A stretch of DNA of 35,368 bases from Sphingobium quisquiliarum P25. GTDB lineage: Bacteria; Pseudomonadota; Alphaproteobacteria; Sphingomonadales; Sphingomonadaceae. The stretch's first letter is position 1, and each line of letters begins with the position of its first letter. Position numbers and translations under genes: made by a program. Shown here piece by piece: positions 1 to 8,143 of this stretch. The stretch spans positions 1-35,368 of the forward strand of contig NZ_ATHO01000067.1 of NCBI RefSeq assembly GCF_000445065.1, written 5' to 3'. The notes under the pieces are model-generated. The model worked only from the letters and a program-made list of their open reading frames with translations, did no database searches and was not told the DNA's origin.

Positions 1-1505
1 GCCGTCGCCGTCGGCCGCGCCACGCCGGGGGCGCGGGGCAGGGGCGTGGAGGGCACCTGATCCAGCCCCACGATCCGCACCACTTCCTCGACCAGATCGG
101 GCCAGCCATCGACGTCACGCCGCCAGCTTGGCACGGTTACGGTCCAGTTGGCGGGAGTCGCGACCGGCAGGCCATCTTCATAGCCGAAGGCTGCGTCATT
201 GCCTTGGACGCCAAAGCCCAGGCTTTCAAGAATATGGCGCTGCTCGCTTTCCGCCACATCCACGCCCGCCAGAGTCAGGCATTGCGCCGGATCATAGGTC
301 ACCGTTTTGGCCGCAACCGGCGGCTCACCCGCGCGCGTCGCCTCGCTCGGCGTGCCGCCGCACAGCTTCACCACCAGATCGGTCGCGATCGACAAGCCAT
401 CGTCCAGGAAAGCCGGGTCAACGCCTCGCTCGAACCGCCCGCGCGCGTCGGAGGTGAGCCCCAGCTTCTGCCCCGTCACCGCGATCCGCTCCGGGGTGAA
501 ATAGGCGCATTCGATCAGCACGTCGGTCGTGCTGTCCTGCGCGCCCGAATGCTCGCCGCCCATGATGCCGCCAATATCGTGCACCGCGACATCATCGGCG
601 ATGACCGTCATCGTCTCATCGACCGTATAGGTCTTGCCATTGAGCGCCAGCACCTCTTCGCCCGCCTTGCCCGGGCGTGCCGTCAGCGGGCCTTTCAACG
701 TGGCCATGTCATAGACGTGGAGCGGCCGGCCCAGATCGATCATCAGATAGTTGGTGATGTCGACCAGCGTGCTGATCGGCTTCTGCCCGATCGCCTTCAA
801 CCGCTTCGCCATCCATTCGGGCGACTGGCCGTTTGCGACCCCGCGCACCGTCCGCGCGAAGAAGGCGGGGCACCCGTCCGCATCCTCGACCCGCACATCC
901 GGGCCGGGGCCGCTTCCTTCGACGGTGGGAATGACGATGGCGTTCAGCGTCCCCAGCCCCGCCGCCGCCAGATCGCGCGCAATGCCGCGCACACCCATGC
1001 AATCCTGCCGGTTGGGCGTGATCGACACGTCGATGACCGGATCGTCCAGCCCGGCCCATTGCGCATAGACCTGCCCAACCGGCGCTTCCGGGCTCAGTTC
1101 GATGATGCCGTCATGGTCCTCGCCCAGTTCCAGTTCGCGGGCCGAACACATCATGCCGTTGGATTCGACCCCGCGAATGGCGGCCTTCTTGAGCACCATG
1201 CCATTGACCGGCACCACCGCGCCCTCACGGCCGAACACGCCGACAAGGCCAGCGCGCGCATTGGGCGCGCCGCACACGACCTGAAGCGCGCCCTCACCGG
1301 CGTCCACCGTCAGCACCTGCAACTTGTCCGCCTGCGGATGGCGCTCCGCCGTCAGCACCCTGGCGATGCGGAAATCACCCAGCTTCTCCGCCGGATTCTC
1401 CACCCCTTCGACCTCAAGGCCGATGTTGGTCAGCGCTTTCAGGATCTCCGGCAGGCCGGCATCGGTGTTGAGATGCGTCTTGAGCCAACTCAGCGTGAAC
1501 TTCAT
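1..1505 (-). CDS. pheT: Phenylalanine--tRNA ligase beta subunit (3' end beyond the window)
   Basis: Beta subunit of the cytoplasmic alpha2-beta2 phenylalanyl-tRNA synthetase, which charges tRNA-Phe. About 501 N-terminal residues are visible in one open frame starting [12 protein letters not shown] and running off the left edge; bacterial PheT is usually close to 800 residues, so the C-terminal anticodon-binding part is missing. The EMAP-like tRNA-binding OB domain is clear near residues 40-150 ([11 protein letters not shown]), followed by the B3/B4 editing region and the start of B5. The ATG overlaps the pheS stop in an ATGA (1502-1505), so the subunits are translationally coupled. Identity is secure from sequence and from the pheS neighbour. 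Confidence 0.96.
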   Translation of the reverse strand, partial: MKFTLSWLKTHLNTDAGLPEILKALTNIGLEVEGVENPAEKLGDFRIARVLTAERHPQADKLQVLTVDAGEGALQVVCGAPNARAGLVGVFGREGAVVPVNGMVLKKAAIRGVESNGMMCSARELELGEDHDGIIELSPEAPVGQVYAQWAGLDDPVIDVSITPNRQDCMGVRGIARDLAAAGLGTLNAIVIPTVEGSGPGPDVRVEDADGCPAFFARTVRGVANGQSPEWMAKRLKAIGQKPISTLVDITNYLMIDLGRPLHVYDMATLKGPLTARPGKAGEEVLALNGKTYTVDETMTVIADDVAVHDIGGIMGGEHSGAQDSTTDVLIECAYFTPERIAVTGQKLGLTSDARGRFERGVDPAFLDDGLSIATDLVVKLCGGTPSEATRAGEPPVAAKTVTYDPAQCLTLAGVDVAESEQRHILESLGFGVQGNDAAFGYEDGLPVATPANWTVTVPSWRRDVDGWPDLVEEVVRIVGLDQVPSTPLPRAPGVARPTAT

Positions 1506-2593
1506 GCGCCCACTCCTCCGCTCAGCGTGGGGACATCCAGCGCCGAAAAGCCATAATGTTTCAGCCAGCGCAGATCGCCGTCGAAGAAAGCGCGCAAGTC
1601 GTTCATCCCATATTTCAGCATCGCAAGGCGGTCGACGCCCGTACCGAAGGCAAAGCCCTGCCACTCGTCCGGGTCGAGCCCGCACGCCTCGATCACCCGG
1701 CGGTTGACCATGCCGCTGCCCAGCACTTCCAGCCAGCCGCCGCCTGGGCTGTCGCCATCGCCCCCGATCACCCGCTGCCCATTGGTCAGCGTATAGCCCA
1801 CATCGACCTCCACTGACGGCTCGGTGAAGGGGAAGTAGCTCGGCCGCAACCGCAGCACGATGTCGTCCCGCTCGAAAAACGCCTTGAGGAAGGTCTCCAG
1901 CGTCCATTTGAGGTGCCCAAGGGTGATGCCCTTGTCGATCACCAGCCCCTCGATCTGATGGAACATCGGCGTGTGCGTCGCGTCGCTGTCCGACCGGTAG
2001 ACCCGCCCCGGCGCGATGATGCGGATCGGCGGCTCTCCATTCATCATCGTGCGGATCTGCACCGGCGAGGTGTGGGTGCGCAGCAGCATCTTTTTCCCGT
2101 CTTCACTGCCGGGGAAATAGAAAGTGTCGTGCATCGCCCGCGCCGGATGCGTCTCCGGAATGTTGAGCGCGGTGAAATTATGCCAGTCGTCCTCGATCTC
2201 CGGCCCGGTCGCGACGGAAAAGCCAAGGTCCGCGAAAATTTCCGCCAACTCGTCCATCACCTGGCTCACTGGATGCACCGACCCCTGCGGACCGATGTCG
2301 GCAGGCAGGGTCATGTCGATCTTTTCGGATGCCAGCCTGGCGTCGAGCGCGGCCTGCTCCAGCGCCGCTTTCCTTTCCGCCAGCGCGGCCGTGACGCTTT
2401 CCCGCAGGTCCTGGATCGGCGGACCCTTTTCAAGCCGCTCCTCCGGGCTCATCGGCCCCAGCGTCTTGAGCAGGCCGGTCACGACGCCATTCTTGCCCAT
2501 CGCGCCGACGCGCAAGGCTTCCAGCGCGTCCAGCGTGTCGGCGGCGGCGATATCGGCGATCAGGCCGGCTTTCAGATTGGCAATTTCACTCAT
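1502..2593 (-). CDS. pheS: Phenylalanine--tRNA ligase alpha subunit
   Basis: Catalytic alpha subunit of phenylalanyl-tRNA synthetase, 363 residues, close to family length. The N-terminal ~90 residues look like the coiled-coil tRNA-binding arm. The class II catalytic core follows, with the motif 2 region [11 protein letters not shown] and the motif 3 region [18 protein letters not shown] near the C terminus. I chose the ATG at 2593 ([10 protein letters not shown]) because it matches the usual PheS N terminus; the frame is open for 34 codons upstream, but that stretch is unlike PheS. Its Shine-Dalgarno sequence is weak. The stop overlaps the pheT start by 4 bp. Confidence 0.96.
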   Translation of the reverse strand: MSEIANLKAGLIADIAAADTLDALEALRVGAMGKNGVVTGLLKTLGPMSPEERLEKGPPIQDLRESVTAALAERKAALEQAALDARLASEKIDMTLPADIGPQGSVHPVSQVMDELAEIFADLGFSVATGPEIEDDWHNFTALNIPETHPARAMHDTFYFPGSEDGKKMLLRTHTSPVQIRTMMNGEPPIRIIAPGRVYRSDSDATHTPMFHQIEGLVIDKGITLGHLKWTLETFLKAFFERDDIVLRLRPSYFPFTEPSVEVDVGYTLTNGQRVIGGDGDSPGGGWLEVLGSGMVNRRVIEACGLDPDEWQGFAFGTGVDRLAMLKYGMNDLRAFFDGDLRWLKHYGFSALDVPTLSGGVGA

Positions 2594-2663
2594 ATGCTTC
2601 GTCGGTCCCGGACGGCGGAAAGTCTGGCTGCGCCTTAGCGGGGCGCGCAGCCCAAGGAAAGGG

Positions 2664-3284
2664 TCAGGCCCGCGCCCCCAGCAGCGCGCCGCCAAAGCCT
2701 ATGAACAGCAGGCCGGTCGCGCGGTTGAACAGCCGCTGCCGGTTGGCCGGTTCCAGCCAGCGCCTGAGCTTCATGCCGCCCAGCGCATAGGCGCCGTACC
2801 AGAAGCTCTCGATCGCCACGAAACTGGCGATCAGTATGGCAAGCTGCATGCCGAAGGGGCGGGCGGTATCGATGAATTGCGGGAACAGCGCGGCGGCGAA
2901 GATGATGAGCTTGGGGTTGGAAAGCCCCGTCAGCAGCGCGGTGCCGTACAGTGCGCGCGCTGGCACCGGGCGCGGGCTGATCCCTTCCTCTCCGGTAGTA
3001 ACCTGTGCCCGCCAGGCTTTCACGCCCAGCCAGATGAGGTAAGCGACGCCCGCATAGCGCAGCACATCGAACAGCAGCGGCGAAGTTTTCAGCAACGCTC
3101 CAAGGCCCAGAGCCGACGCCGTCAGGCACAGCAGCACCGCGCTCATCAACCCCGCCATGGCCGCTAGCGTCCTGCGCGGCCCATGCGCGATGCTCTGGCT
3201 CATCACATGCAGCATATTGGGCCCCGGCGTGGCCGAGATCAGGAAAACCGCCGTGACGTAGAGCCACCAGAGATGGAGTGACAT
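2664..3284 (-). CDS. LysE/RhtB-family amino-acid exporter
   Basis: Inner-membrane exporter of the LysE/RhtB family (amino acids or homoserine-lactone-like substrates; the exact substrate cannot be read from sequence). It has 206 residues, the usual length, with about six hydrophobic segments and the N-terminal family motif SATPGPNML near residue 20. I chose the ATG at 3284 (MSLHLWWLY) because AGGA sits 7 nt upstream; an in-frame start 30 nt earlier lacks this support. It lies between pheS and rplT on the same strand but is bounded by a dispersed inverted repeat upstream and 70 nt downstream, so it is probably transcribed separately from the translation genes. Confidence 0.88.
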   Translation of the reverse strand: MSLHLWWLYVTAVFLISATPGPNMLHVMSQSIAHGPRRTLAAMAGLMSAVLLCLTASALGLGALLKTSPLLFDVLRYAGVAYLIWLGVKAWRAQVTTGEEGISPRPVPARALYGTALLTGLSNPKLIIFAAALFPQFIDTARPFGMQLAILIASFVAIESFWYGAYALGGMKLRRWLEPANRQRLFNRATGLLFIGFGGALLGARA

Positions 3285-3317
3285 GGGTGTGTCCTGGTAA
3301 ATGATAGCCACCACCTA

Positions 3318-3389
3318 CGTTCGCTTCGAGGGAGGTCGAGAAGCGGCTGGCGCATCCGGCACGTTTCTCGACTGCGCTCGAAACGAACG
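3318..3389. repeat. REP-like imperfect inverted repeat
   Basis: Two 26-nt arms (3318-3343 and 3364-3389) are inverted copies matching at 21 of 26 positions, separated by a 20-nt loop. The right arm contains TTTCTCGACTGCGCTCGAAA. From memory, close relatives of this arm occur as dispersed intergenic elements in sphingomonad genomes; I could not check copy number. It sits between the RhtB-type gene and the rplT terminator and carries no coding potential. Confidence 0.7.
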
Positions 3390-3403
3390 GTGATGGAAAA
3401 CAA

Positions 3404-3439
3404 AAAGGGCGCCGGAAGCATCTGCCCCGGCGCCCCTTT
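3404..3439 (-). terminator. Rho-independent terminator of rpmI-rplT
   Basis: Read on the minus strand, a GC-rich stem (arms at plus positions 3427-3439 and 3404-3415, one bulged base) encloses an 11-nt loop and is followed by a T-rich run ending TTTTTG. It begins about 25 nt after the rplT stop codon, where the operon should end. Confidence 0.85.
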
Positions 3440-3463
3440 GGACGATCTTGCGATCGATCCGGC

Positions 3464-3826
3464 TCAGGCCGCGGGCAGCGCAGCCTTTGCCTGGGCGATG
3501 ATGGCGCTAAACGCCTCGCCTTCGTGCATCGCAATGTCGGCCAGGACCTTGCGGTCCAATTCCACGCCAGCCAGCTTCAGGCCGTGCATGAACTGCGAAT
3601 AGGTCAGGCCCTCGGCGCGGACGCCAGCGTTGATGCGCTGAATCCACAGGCCACGGAAGGTCCGCTTCTTGACCTTGCGATCGCGATAAGCATACTGGCC
3701 AGCCTTTTCGACCGCCTGGCGGGCGATACGGATCGTATTCTTGCGACGGCCATAATAGCCCTTCGCCTGATCTAGAATCCTCTTATGCTTCGCCTTGGTG
3801 GTCGTACCACGTTTTACGCGTGCCAT
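3464..3826 (-). CDS. rplT: 50S ribosomal protein L20
   Basis: Ribosomal protein L20, a 23S rRNA-binding assembly protein of the large subunit. The 120 residues are basic throughout and begin [18 protein letters not shown], with the typical helical N-terminal tail and the [20 protein letters not shown] and [20 protein letters not shown] blocks. Length matches the family. AAGGAG lies 9 nt upstream of the ATG. It follows rpmI after 13 nt, the usual pair; infC, often first in this operon, is not in front of rpmI here. Confidence 0.98.
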   Translation of the reverse strand: MARVKRGTTTKAKHKRILDQAKGYYGRRKNTIRIARQAVEKAGQYAYRDRKVKKRTFRGLWIQRINAGVRAEGLTYSQFMHGLKLAGVELDRKVLADIAMHEGEAFSAIIAQAKAALPAA

Positions 3827-3839
3827 GTGCCTCTACTCC

Positions 3840-4043
3840 TTACTTCAGGCCGTAGGGCGCCCAGAGGCGCACGTGAGCGACGTCGGCGTCGGACATGACC
3901 GAAGTGCCGCGATTCTGACGGATATACTTCGCATTGTGGCTGATCAGGCGGTGACGCTTGCCAGCGACGCCGTGCTTGACCTTGCCGGAAGCGGTGAACT
4001 TGAAGCGCTTCTTCACACCGCTCTTGGTCTTGAGCTTGGGCAT
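3840..4043 (-). CDS. rpmI: 50S ribosomal protein L35
   Basis: Ribosomal protein L35, a 67-residue basic protein of the large subunit. It begins [15 protein letters not shown] and contains the typical [20 protein letters not shown] block. A strong AAGGAG lies 6 nt upstream of the ATG. It is the first gene of the rpmI-rplT pair; the 139-nt gap to the divergent AsmA-family gene must hold the promoter, but I could not assign clear -10 and -35 elements. Confidence 0.98.
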   Translation of the reverse strand: MPKLKTKSGVKKRFKFTASGKVKHGVAGKRHRLISHNAKYIRQNRGTSVMSDADVAHVRLWAPYGLK

Positions 4044-4182
4044 TTTCGTCTCCTTTTACAGCGCGACGATTACGGACAGCCACGGCAGCCCTCGTTAGCC
4101 GGGCGGTCCTTCCAAATATCGCGAAGGGGCGCGCATAGTCACCCAGCCGCCGGAAAGCAAGGTGATTCGGGAGCCAAAGGGG

Positions 4183-6375
4183 ATGACCGGCGTTGTTCGC
4201 GGCATGGCCGATGCCGATCCCCTTCGTCCGGCTCCCCCGGCGAGCGAAGTTCCTTCGCGCGCAGGCGGCGTGCATCATTACTGGTCGCAGACGCGCGAAC
4301 GCTGGCGCAAGCTGCCGCTGCCGGTGCGCATATTGCTGTGGATCGCGGGCGTCCTGTTCGCCCTCTGGCTGATCCTCTTCATCACCAAGGGCCGCTTCCT
4401 CAAGCATCCGTTTGAACGCTTCCTCAGTAGCAGGCTGGAGCGGCCGGTTGGGGTGGATGGCGATTTCCAGCTCTATTTCGCACCCATCACCATCAAGTTC
4501 CTGGCCGAAGGGATGCGCGTCGCCAACACGCCCTGGGCCAGCCGCCCGGAATTCTTCCGCGCTGACCTTATCGACATGCGCATCGCGCCGCTCAGCCTTA
4601 TCTTCGGCGACAAATATCGCATCCGCTGGCTGGAACTGCGCAACGCCGCGACCGATCTGGAATGGTCGCGCGACGGAAAAAGCAATAGCTGGACCTTCGG
4701 CGATCCCAACAAGAAGGGCGAGCCGCTCAACCTTCCGCTGATCCAGCGGGCGATGCTGGCGGGCACCACGCTGCGCTATCGGGATCCGCGCATGCAGTTG
4801 AGCACGGACATCCGGTTCGACACGGTGAAGGCGCAGGACACGCGCTTCGCCAGCGACATTCGCTTCCAGGGCGACGGATCGATGCGGTCGCGGCCCTTCA
4901 CCCTGCGCGGCGGCCTGCTCTCGCCCGACGAAACGGTGACCGGCGGCAAGAACAGCCTGGTGCTCCATGCCCGATCGGGCGCGACAAATCTTGAAGTTAG
5001 CGGCACGCTGCCCGGCGCCACCCAGATCGAGGGCGCGGACCTGCGGCTCACCGCCTATGGACCCAATCTGGCGCTGCTGTTCGACTTTCTAGGCGTCGCC
5101 ATTCCCGAAACACGCGCTTATCGCTTCACATCGGCGCTGACGAAGCAGGATGAGGAATGGCGCTTCACGCACCTCAAGGGCCGTTTCGGCGACAGCGACC
5201 TTGCCGGGCGCATGACCGTGTCCCTGCCTGGCAATCGATTGCTGCTGCGGGCGAACCTCACCACACAGACGCTCGACATCATCGATGTGGGCCCCTTCAT
5301 CGGCTATGATCCGCAAAGGCTGGAAGCGCAGGGCAAGGCAGGCGCGATCCAGACGGTGGGCGGCGCGCCGCGCGTGCTGCCGGACGCGCCGCTCCGTGTA
5401 GAGGCGCTGCGCAATTTCGATGCGGATGTGCGCTATGACGTCCGGCGCATCCGCGCGCCCAACGTCCCCATTTCCAATGTCAGCCTCACTTTGGCACTGC
5501 AACGCAGCCTGCTCACCCTGTCGCCGCTGACCTTCGATATGTCGGGCGGGCATGTCAGTTCCGACATAGAGATCAACGCGCGGGGGACGCCCGTGCGCAC
5601 CAGCTATGACATACGCCTGTCGCCCACCCCGATGGGGAAGCTGCTCGGCCGCTGGGGCGTGGAGGAATCGGGCACGACCGGAACCATCAAGGCGCGGGTG
5701 CAGATGACGGGGCTGGGCGACACCGTCCATGAATCGCTTGGCACCTCCAACGGCCGCATCGCCGTGATCCTGCCTGCCGGGACCATGTGGGCACGCAACG
5801 TTCAGCTATCGGAACTGGATATCGGCACCTTCATCACTAAGATGTTCGAAAAGAAGCTGAAGGAGCCGGTCCAGATCAATTGCGGCCTCATCGCCTTCAC
5901 CGTGCGCAACGGCATCGCCGCGGCCGACCCGATCATCATCGACACGAAGAAGAATGTGATGCTCGGCCGGGGCGGCTTTTCCTTCCGCAACGAAAGCCTC
6001 GACCTTGCCTTCCGCGCCGACGGCAAGAAGTTCAGCCTCTTTTCCGGCCAGTCCCCTGTCGGCATCAACGGCTATTTCGCCAAGCCCGGCATCGACGTCA
6101 TCAGCCCCGAACTGATGGCGCGCGGTGGAGCGGCCGCAGCCCTTGGCATCGCCGCGACGCCGCTTGCATCGGTGCTGGCCTTTGTCGATGTGGGCGACGC
6201 CAAGAGCGCGGCGTGCGGGCCGGTGCTGGCCGGAGCGACAGCGGCGGCGCAGCGGACCAAGGGCGGCGAGCCCCGCGACGATGTGGGACGCGGCACCACT
6301 GCCAAGGATGAAGAGGGCAAGGGCAGCGGCAAGGAACGCAAGGAGCAGAAGAAGAAGTTTCTGGGAATTTTCTAG
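4183..6375 (+). CDS. AsmA-family envelope protein
   Basis: Large AsmA-type protein of 730 residues, anchored in the inner membrane by one N-terminal segment (about residues 47-68, after RKLPLPVRI) with the rest in the periplasm. The region after the anchor (GRFLKHPFERFLSSRLERPV onward) is the AsmA N-terminal domain; the middle is rich in beta-strand repeats typical of AsmA/TamB-like proteins, which are linked to phospholipid transport and outer-membrane homeostasis. The last ~35 residues are an unusual Lys/Glu/Gly-rich tail ending KKKFLGIF. Start: ATG at 4183 has GGGAG 9 nt upstream; a GTG at 4162 in the same frame is the alternative. Substrate is unknown. Confidence 0.85.
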   Translation: MTGVVRGMADADPLRPAPPASEVPSRAGGVHHYWSQTRERWRKLPLPVRILLWIAGVLFALWLILFITKGRFLKHPFERFLSSRLERPVGVDGDFQLYFAPITIKFLAEGMRVANTPWASRPEFFRADLIDMRIAPLSLIFGDKYRIRWLELRNAATDLEWSRDGKSNSWTFGDPNKKGEPLNLPLIQRAMLAGTTLRYRDPRMQLSTDIRFDTVKAQDTRFASDIRFQGDGSMRSRPFTLRGGLLSPDETVTGGKNSLVLHARSGATNLEVSGTLPGATQIEGADLRLTAYGPNLALLFDFLGVAIPETRAYRFTSALTKQDEEWRFTHLKGRFGDSDLAGRMTVSLPGNRLLLRANLTTQTLDIIDVGPFIGYDPQRLEAQGKAGAIQTVGGAPRVLPDAPLRVEALRNFDADVRYDVRRIRAPNVPISNVSLTLALQRSLLTLSPLTFDMSGGHVSSDIEINARGTPVRTSYDIRLSPTPMGKLLGRWGVEESGTTGTIKARVQMTGLGDTVHESLGTSNGRIAVILPAGTMWARNVQLSELDIGTFITKMFEKKLKEPVQINCGLIAFTVRNGIAAADPIIIDTKKNVMLGRGGFSFRNESLDLAFRADGKKFSLFSGQSPVGINGYFAKPGIDVISPELMARGGAAAALGIAATPLASVLAFVDVGDAKSAACGPVLAGATAAAQRTKGGEPRDDVGRGTTAKDEEGKGSGKERKEQKKKFLGIF

Positions 6376-6398
6376 TGCGGGCGCTTATCCAGACTTTC

Positions 6399-6420
6399 TC
6401 AATGCTGGCTCAATGCTGGT
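6399..6420. repeat. 11-bp tandem duplication spanning the hisN stop
   Basis: TCAATGCTGGC (6399-6409) is followed directly by TCAATGCTGGT (6410-6420). The second copy contains the hisN stop codon (6410-6412 on the minus strand). Because each unit carries the stop at the same place, losing one copy would change only one residue (HHQH to HRQH) and keep the stop. Confidence 0.85.
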
Positions 6421-7195
6421 GATGCCCCTCCGCCAGCGCTTCGAGTACGTCATCCAGCCGGGCCGGATCGCCGATCGCGATGACGCGGCCGTCGCTTTCC
6501 ATCGTGACCGGATCGCCCGCCCAGTCGCACATCCGCCCGCCAGCACCTTCCACCACCGGCACGAGCGCGGCGATGTCGTGCAGTTTCAGCCCCGCTTCGA
6601 CGACGATGTCGACATGGCCTGACGCCACCAGCCCGTAATTATAGCAGTCGCCGCCCCACACCGTGTCGCGGCACTGGCCCGCGAGCCGGGAAAAATGCTC
6701 CCCCGTGCACCCGGGGAAATATTGGGGGCCGGTGCTGGCGACGATCGCGTCTTCCAGCGACCGGCAGGCGCGGGTCCTGACCGGCTGCCCGTTAAAGGTC
6801 GCCGCCTGGCCCGCCATTCCGGCCCAGCGCTCCCTGGCGATCGGCTGGTCGATGATGCCGATGGTCGGCCAGCCCGCCTGCGTCAGCGCGATCAGCGTGC
6901 CAAAGATGGGCCGCCCGGCGATGAAGCTGCGTGTGCCATCGATCGGATCGAGTATCCACACCCGCTCCGCATCGTCCCGCGTCGCGCCATATTCCTCGCC
7001 GATGATGCCGTCCTGCGGCCGCTCCTTTTCCAATATCGCGCGAATCGCGGCTTCGGCCGCCTTGTCCGCTTCCGTCACCGGCGACTGGTCGGACTTGAAT
7101 TCCATGTCATAGCGCGCGCGGAAGAAGGGGCGGATCGCCGTTGCTGCGGCGTCGGCAAGGCGGTTGGCGAGGGCCAGGTCATCGCGGGTGGTCAT
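6410..7195 (-). CDS. hisN: Inositol-monophosphatase-family phosphatase, probable histidinol-phosphatase
   Basis: Mg-dependent phosphatase of the inositol monophosphatase superfamily, 261 residues. Metal-binding motifs are visible: GEEYG near residue 69, WILDPIDGTRSF near 82-93, and a C-terminal KLHDIAALVPVVEGAGG. The WGGDCYNYGLVASGHVDIVVE stretch is typical of the HisN-type histidinol-phosphatase branch (histidine biosynthesis, L-histidinol phosphate to L-histidinol), but inositol phosphate or another phosphomonoester is possible. I chose the ATG at 7195 (MTTRDDLALAN); the frame continues 7 codons upstream. It converges with the AsmA-family gene and diverges from the VOC gene across 69 nt. 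No other his gene is nearby. Confidence 0.85.
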   Translation of the reverse strand: MTTRDDLALANRLADAAATAIRPFFRARYDMEFKSDQSPVTEADKAAEAAIRAILEKERPQDGIIGEEYGATRDDAERVWILDPIDGTRSFIAGRPIFGTLIALTQAGWPTIGIIDQPIARERWAGMAGQAATFNGQPVRTRACRSLEDAIVASTGPQYFPGCTGEHFSRLAGQCRDTVWGGDCYNYGLVASGHVDIVVEAGLKLHDIAALVPVVEGAGGRMCDWAGDPVTMESDGRVIAIGDPARLDDVLEALAEGHHQH

Positions 7196-7264
7196 GGCTC
7201 TTGGCCCTAGCGGCAAAGCGCCGCGCGCGCTAGGCTGTGGCCCGCGACGATGAAGGAGAGAAGC

Positions 7265-7693
7265 ATGCCCGGCTCACCCGTCATCCCCGGCCTGCGCTAT
7301 GCTGATGCGCCCGCCGCCATTGCCTTTCTGTGTGCCGCTTTCGGCTTTGAAGTGCGCGCTTCCTACGAAGATGAGCATGATCCGGCCATTATCCACCATG
7401 CCGAACTGGTGCTGGGCGAAGGCATGATCATGCTGGGCAGCGCGCGGGATGGAGAGGCCGAGTCCCTCTATAACTGGACGACAGCGCGCAACCTGGGCGG
7501 CGTCACCAGTTGCATCTATGTCGTCGTGCCCGATGCCGACGCCCATTGCCTCCACGCCCGCAATGAAGGCGCGGTGATCGTGTCGGAACCGCATGACAAT
7601 GCGGGCTATCCGGGGCGCGGTTATGAAGCGCTCGACCCCGAAGGCAATCTCTGGAGTTTTGGCAGCTACGATCCCTGGGCCGGACCGGCTTAA
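7265..7693 (+). CDS. VOC-family (glyoxalase/bleomycin-resistance fold) protein
   Basis: Small cytoplasmic protein of 142 residues with one vicinal-oxygen-chelate module: PGLRYADAPAAIAFLCAAFGFE at the N terminus, ELVLGEGMIMLGS in the middle and a C-terminal GYEALDPEGNLWSFGSYDPW, in which the Glu before GNLW is the usual metal ligand. The family includes glyoxalase I, fosfomycin/bleomycin resistance proteins and PhnB-like proteins of unknown role; the substrate cannot be assigned. Start: ATG at 7265 has GGAG 6 nt upstream, better than the in-frame ATG at 7250. Confidence 0.85.
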   Translation: MPGSPVIPGLRYADAPAAIAFLCAAFGFEVRASYEDEHDPAIIHHAELVLGEGMIMLGSARDGEAESLYNWTTARNLGGVTSCIYVVVPDADAHCLHARNEGAVIVSEPHDNAGYPGRGYEALDPEGNLWSFGSYDPWAGPA

Positions 7694-7746
7694 GCCTTCG
7701 GCAACGCCCCTTCGCTAGACATGGGCGGCGAAGAGGGAGTTTCTAC

Positions 7747-7983
7747 GTGGCGCTGATCGGCTGGACATTCGCGTTTGCCGCGCTGCTGGGCGCGCTGGCG
7801 CTGCGGCAGGACATGCCGGTGGGCGGATCGGCCAGCCTGTCGAACATCCTCCTCCTGCTGGCGCTGCTGGCCTGCCCGATGGTCTGGCAGGAAAAGCCCT
7901 TGGGCATTTCGCGCAAGCAGCGGATCGTCACCGGACTGATCCTGTGCTTCTGCTTGCCGCTGATCCTGCTGCCCGCCGCTTAG
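7747..7983 (+). CDS. Small uncharacterized membrane protein
   Basis: 78-residue hydrophobic protein that I do not recognise. Two or three membrane segments are visible: residues ~3-19, ~31-46 and ~60-77, with a short charged loop (WQEKPLGISRKQR) between the last two. The start is a GTG with GGGAG 7 nt upstream, a good ribosome-binding site that supports translation. It follows the VOC gene by 53 nt on the same strand. No function can be inferred. The chance that it is not a gene is moderate because of its size, but hydrophobic periodicity and the binding site argue for it. Confidence 0.6.
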   Translation: MALIGWTFAFAALLGALALRQDMPVGGSASLSNILLLLALLACPMVWQEKPLGISRKQRIVTGLILCFCLPLILLPAA

Positions 7984-8044
7984 GGCCGGTATCAACTCAC
8001 TCCAGCATCCACCCACCGCAAAGTCGCGCGGCGCAACTTCCTGA

Positions 8045-8069
8045 TCAGTCGAACAGGCTGGAAACCGAA
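8045..8069. repeat. 25-bp direct repeat, distal copy of the prs 3' end
   Basis: Exact 25-bp copy of 8119-8143, starting TCAGTCGAACAGGCTGG. It reproduces the last seven prs codons (SVSSLFD) and the stop codon, 74 bp downstream of the real gene end. It contains CAGGCTGG (8054-8061), complementary to CCAGCCTG at 8103-8110. Confidence 0.9.
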
Positions 8070-8110
8070 AGAGTTCGGCCGGACGATCCCCCGGATCGTC
8101 CGCCAGCCTG
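8065..8110 (-). other. Structured 3' region downstream of prs
   Basis: Two hairpins lie side by side: CCGAA/TTCGG (8065-8069 with 8074-8078) and a perfect 10-bp stem CGGACGATCC/GGATCGTCCG (8080-8089 with 8093-8102, 3-nt loop). CCAGCCTG (8103-8110) can close both into a three-way junction by pairing with 8054-8061, or pair instead with the prs gene end at 8128-8135. No T-run follows, so it is not a classical intrinsic terminator; it may act as a terminator or 3'-end stabiliser for prs. Confidence 0.6.
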
Positions 8111-8118
8111 CTCTCCCT

Positions 8119-8143
8119 TCAGTCGAACAGGCTGGAAACCGAA
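8119..8143. repeat. 25-bp direct repeat, proximal copy (end of prs)
   Basis: The partner of 8045-8069, identical over 25 bp. This copy is the functional end of prs, including the stop codon at 8119-8121. Confidence 0.9.

Noticed and set aside
204..1556. A 450-codon open frame on the plus strand
   Set aside because: It is antisense to pheT, and its Arg/His/Ala-rich translation has no domain character. GC-rich third positions commonly leave the opposite frame open.
2626..2652. 8-bp hairpin GGCTGCGC/GCGCAGCC between the exporter gene and pheS
   Set aside because: No T-run and no leader-peptide pattern for attenuation of pheS; short GC stems are frequent in this composition.
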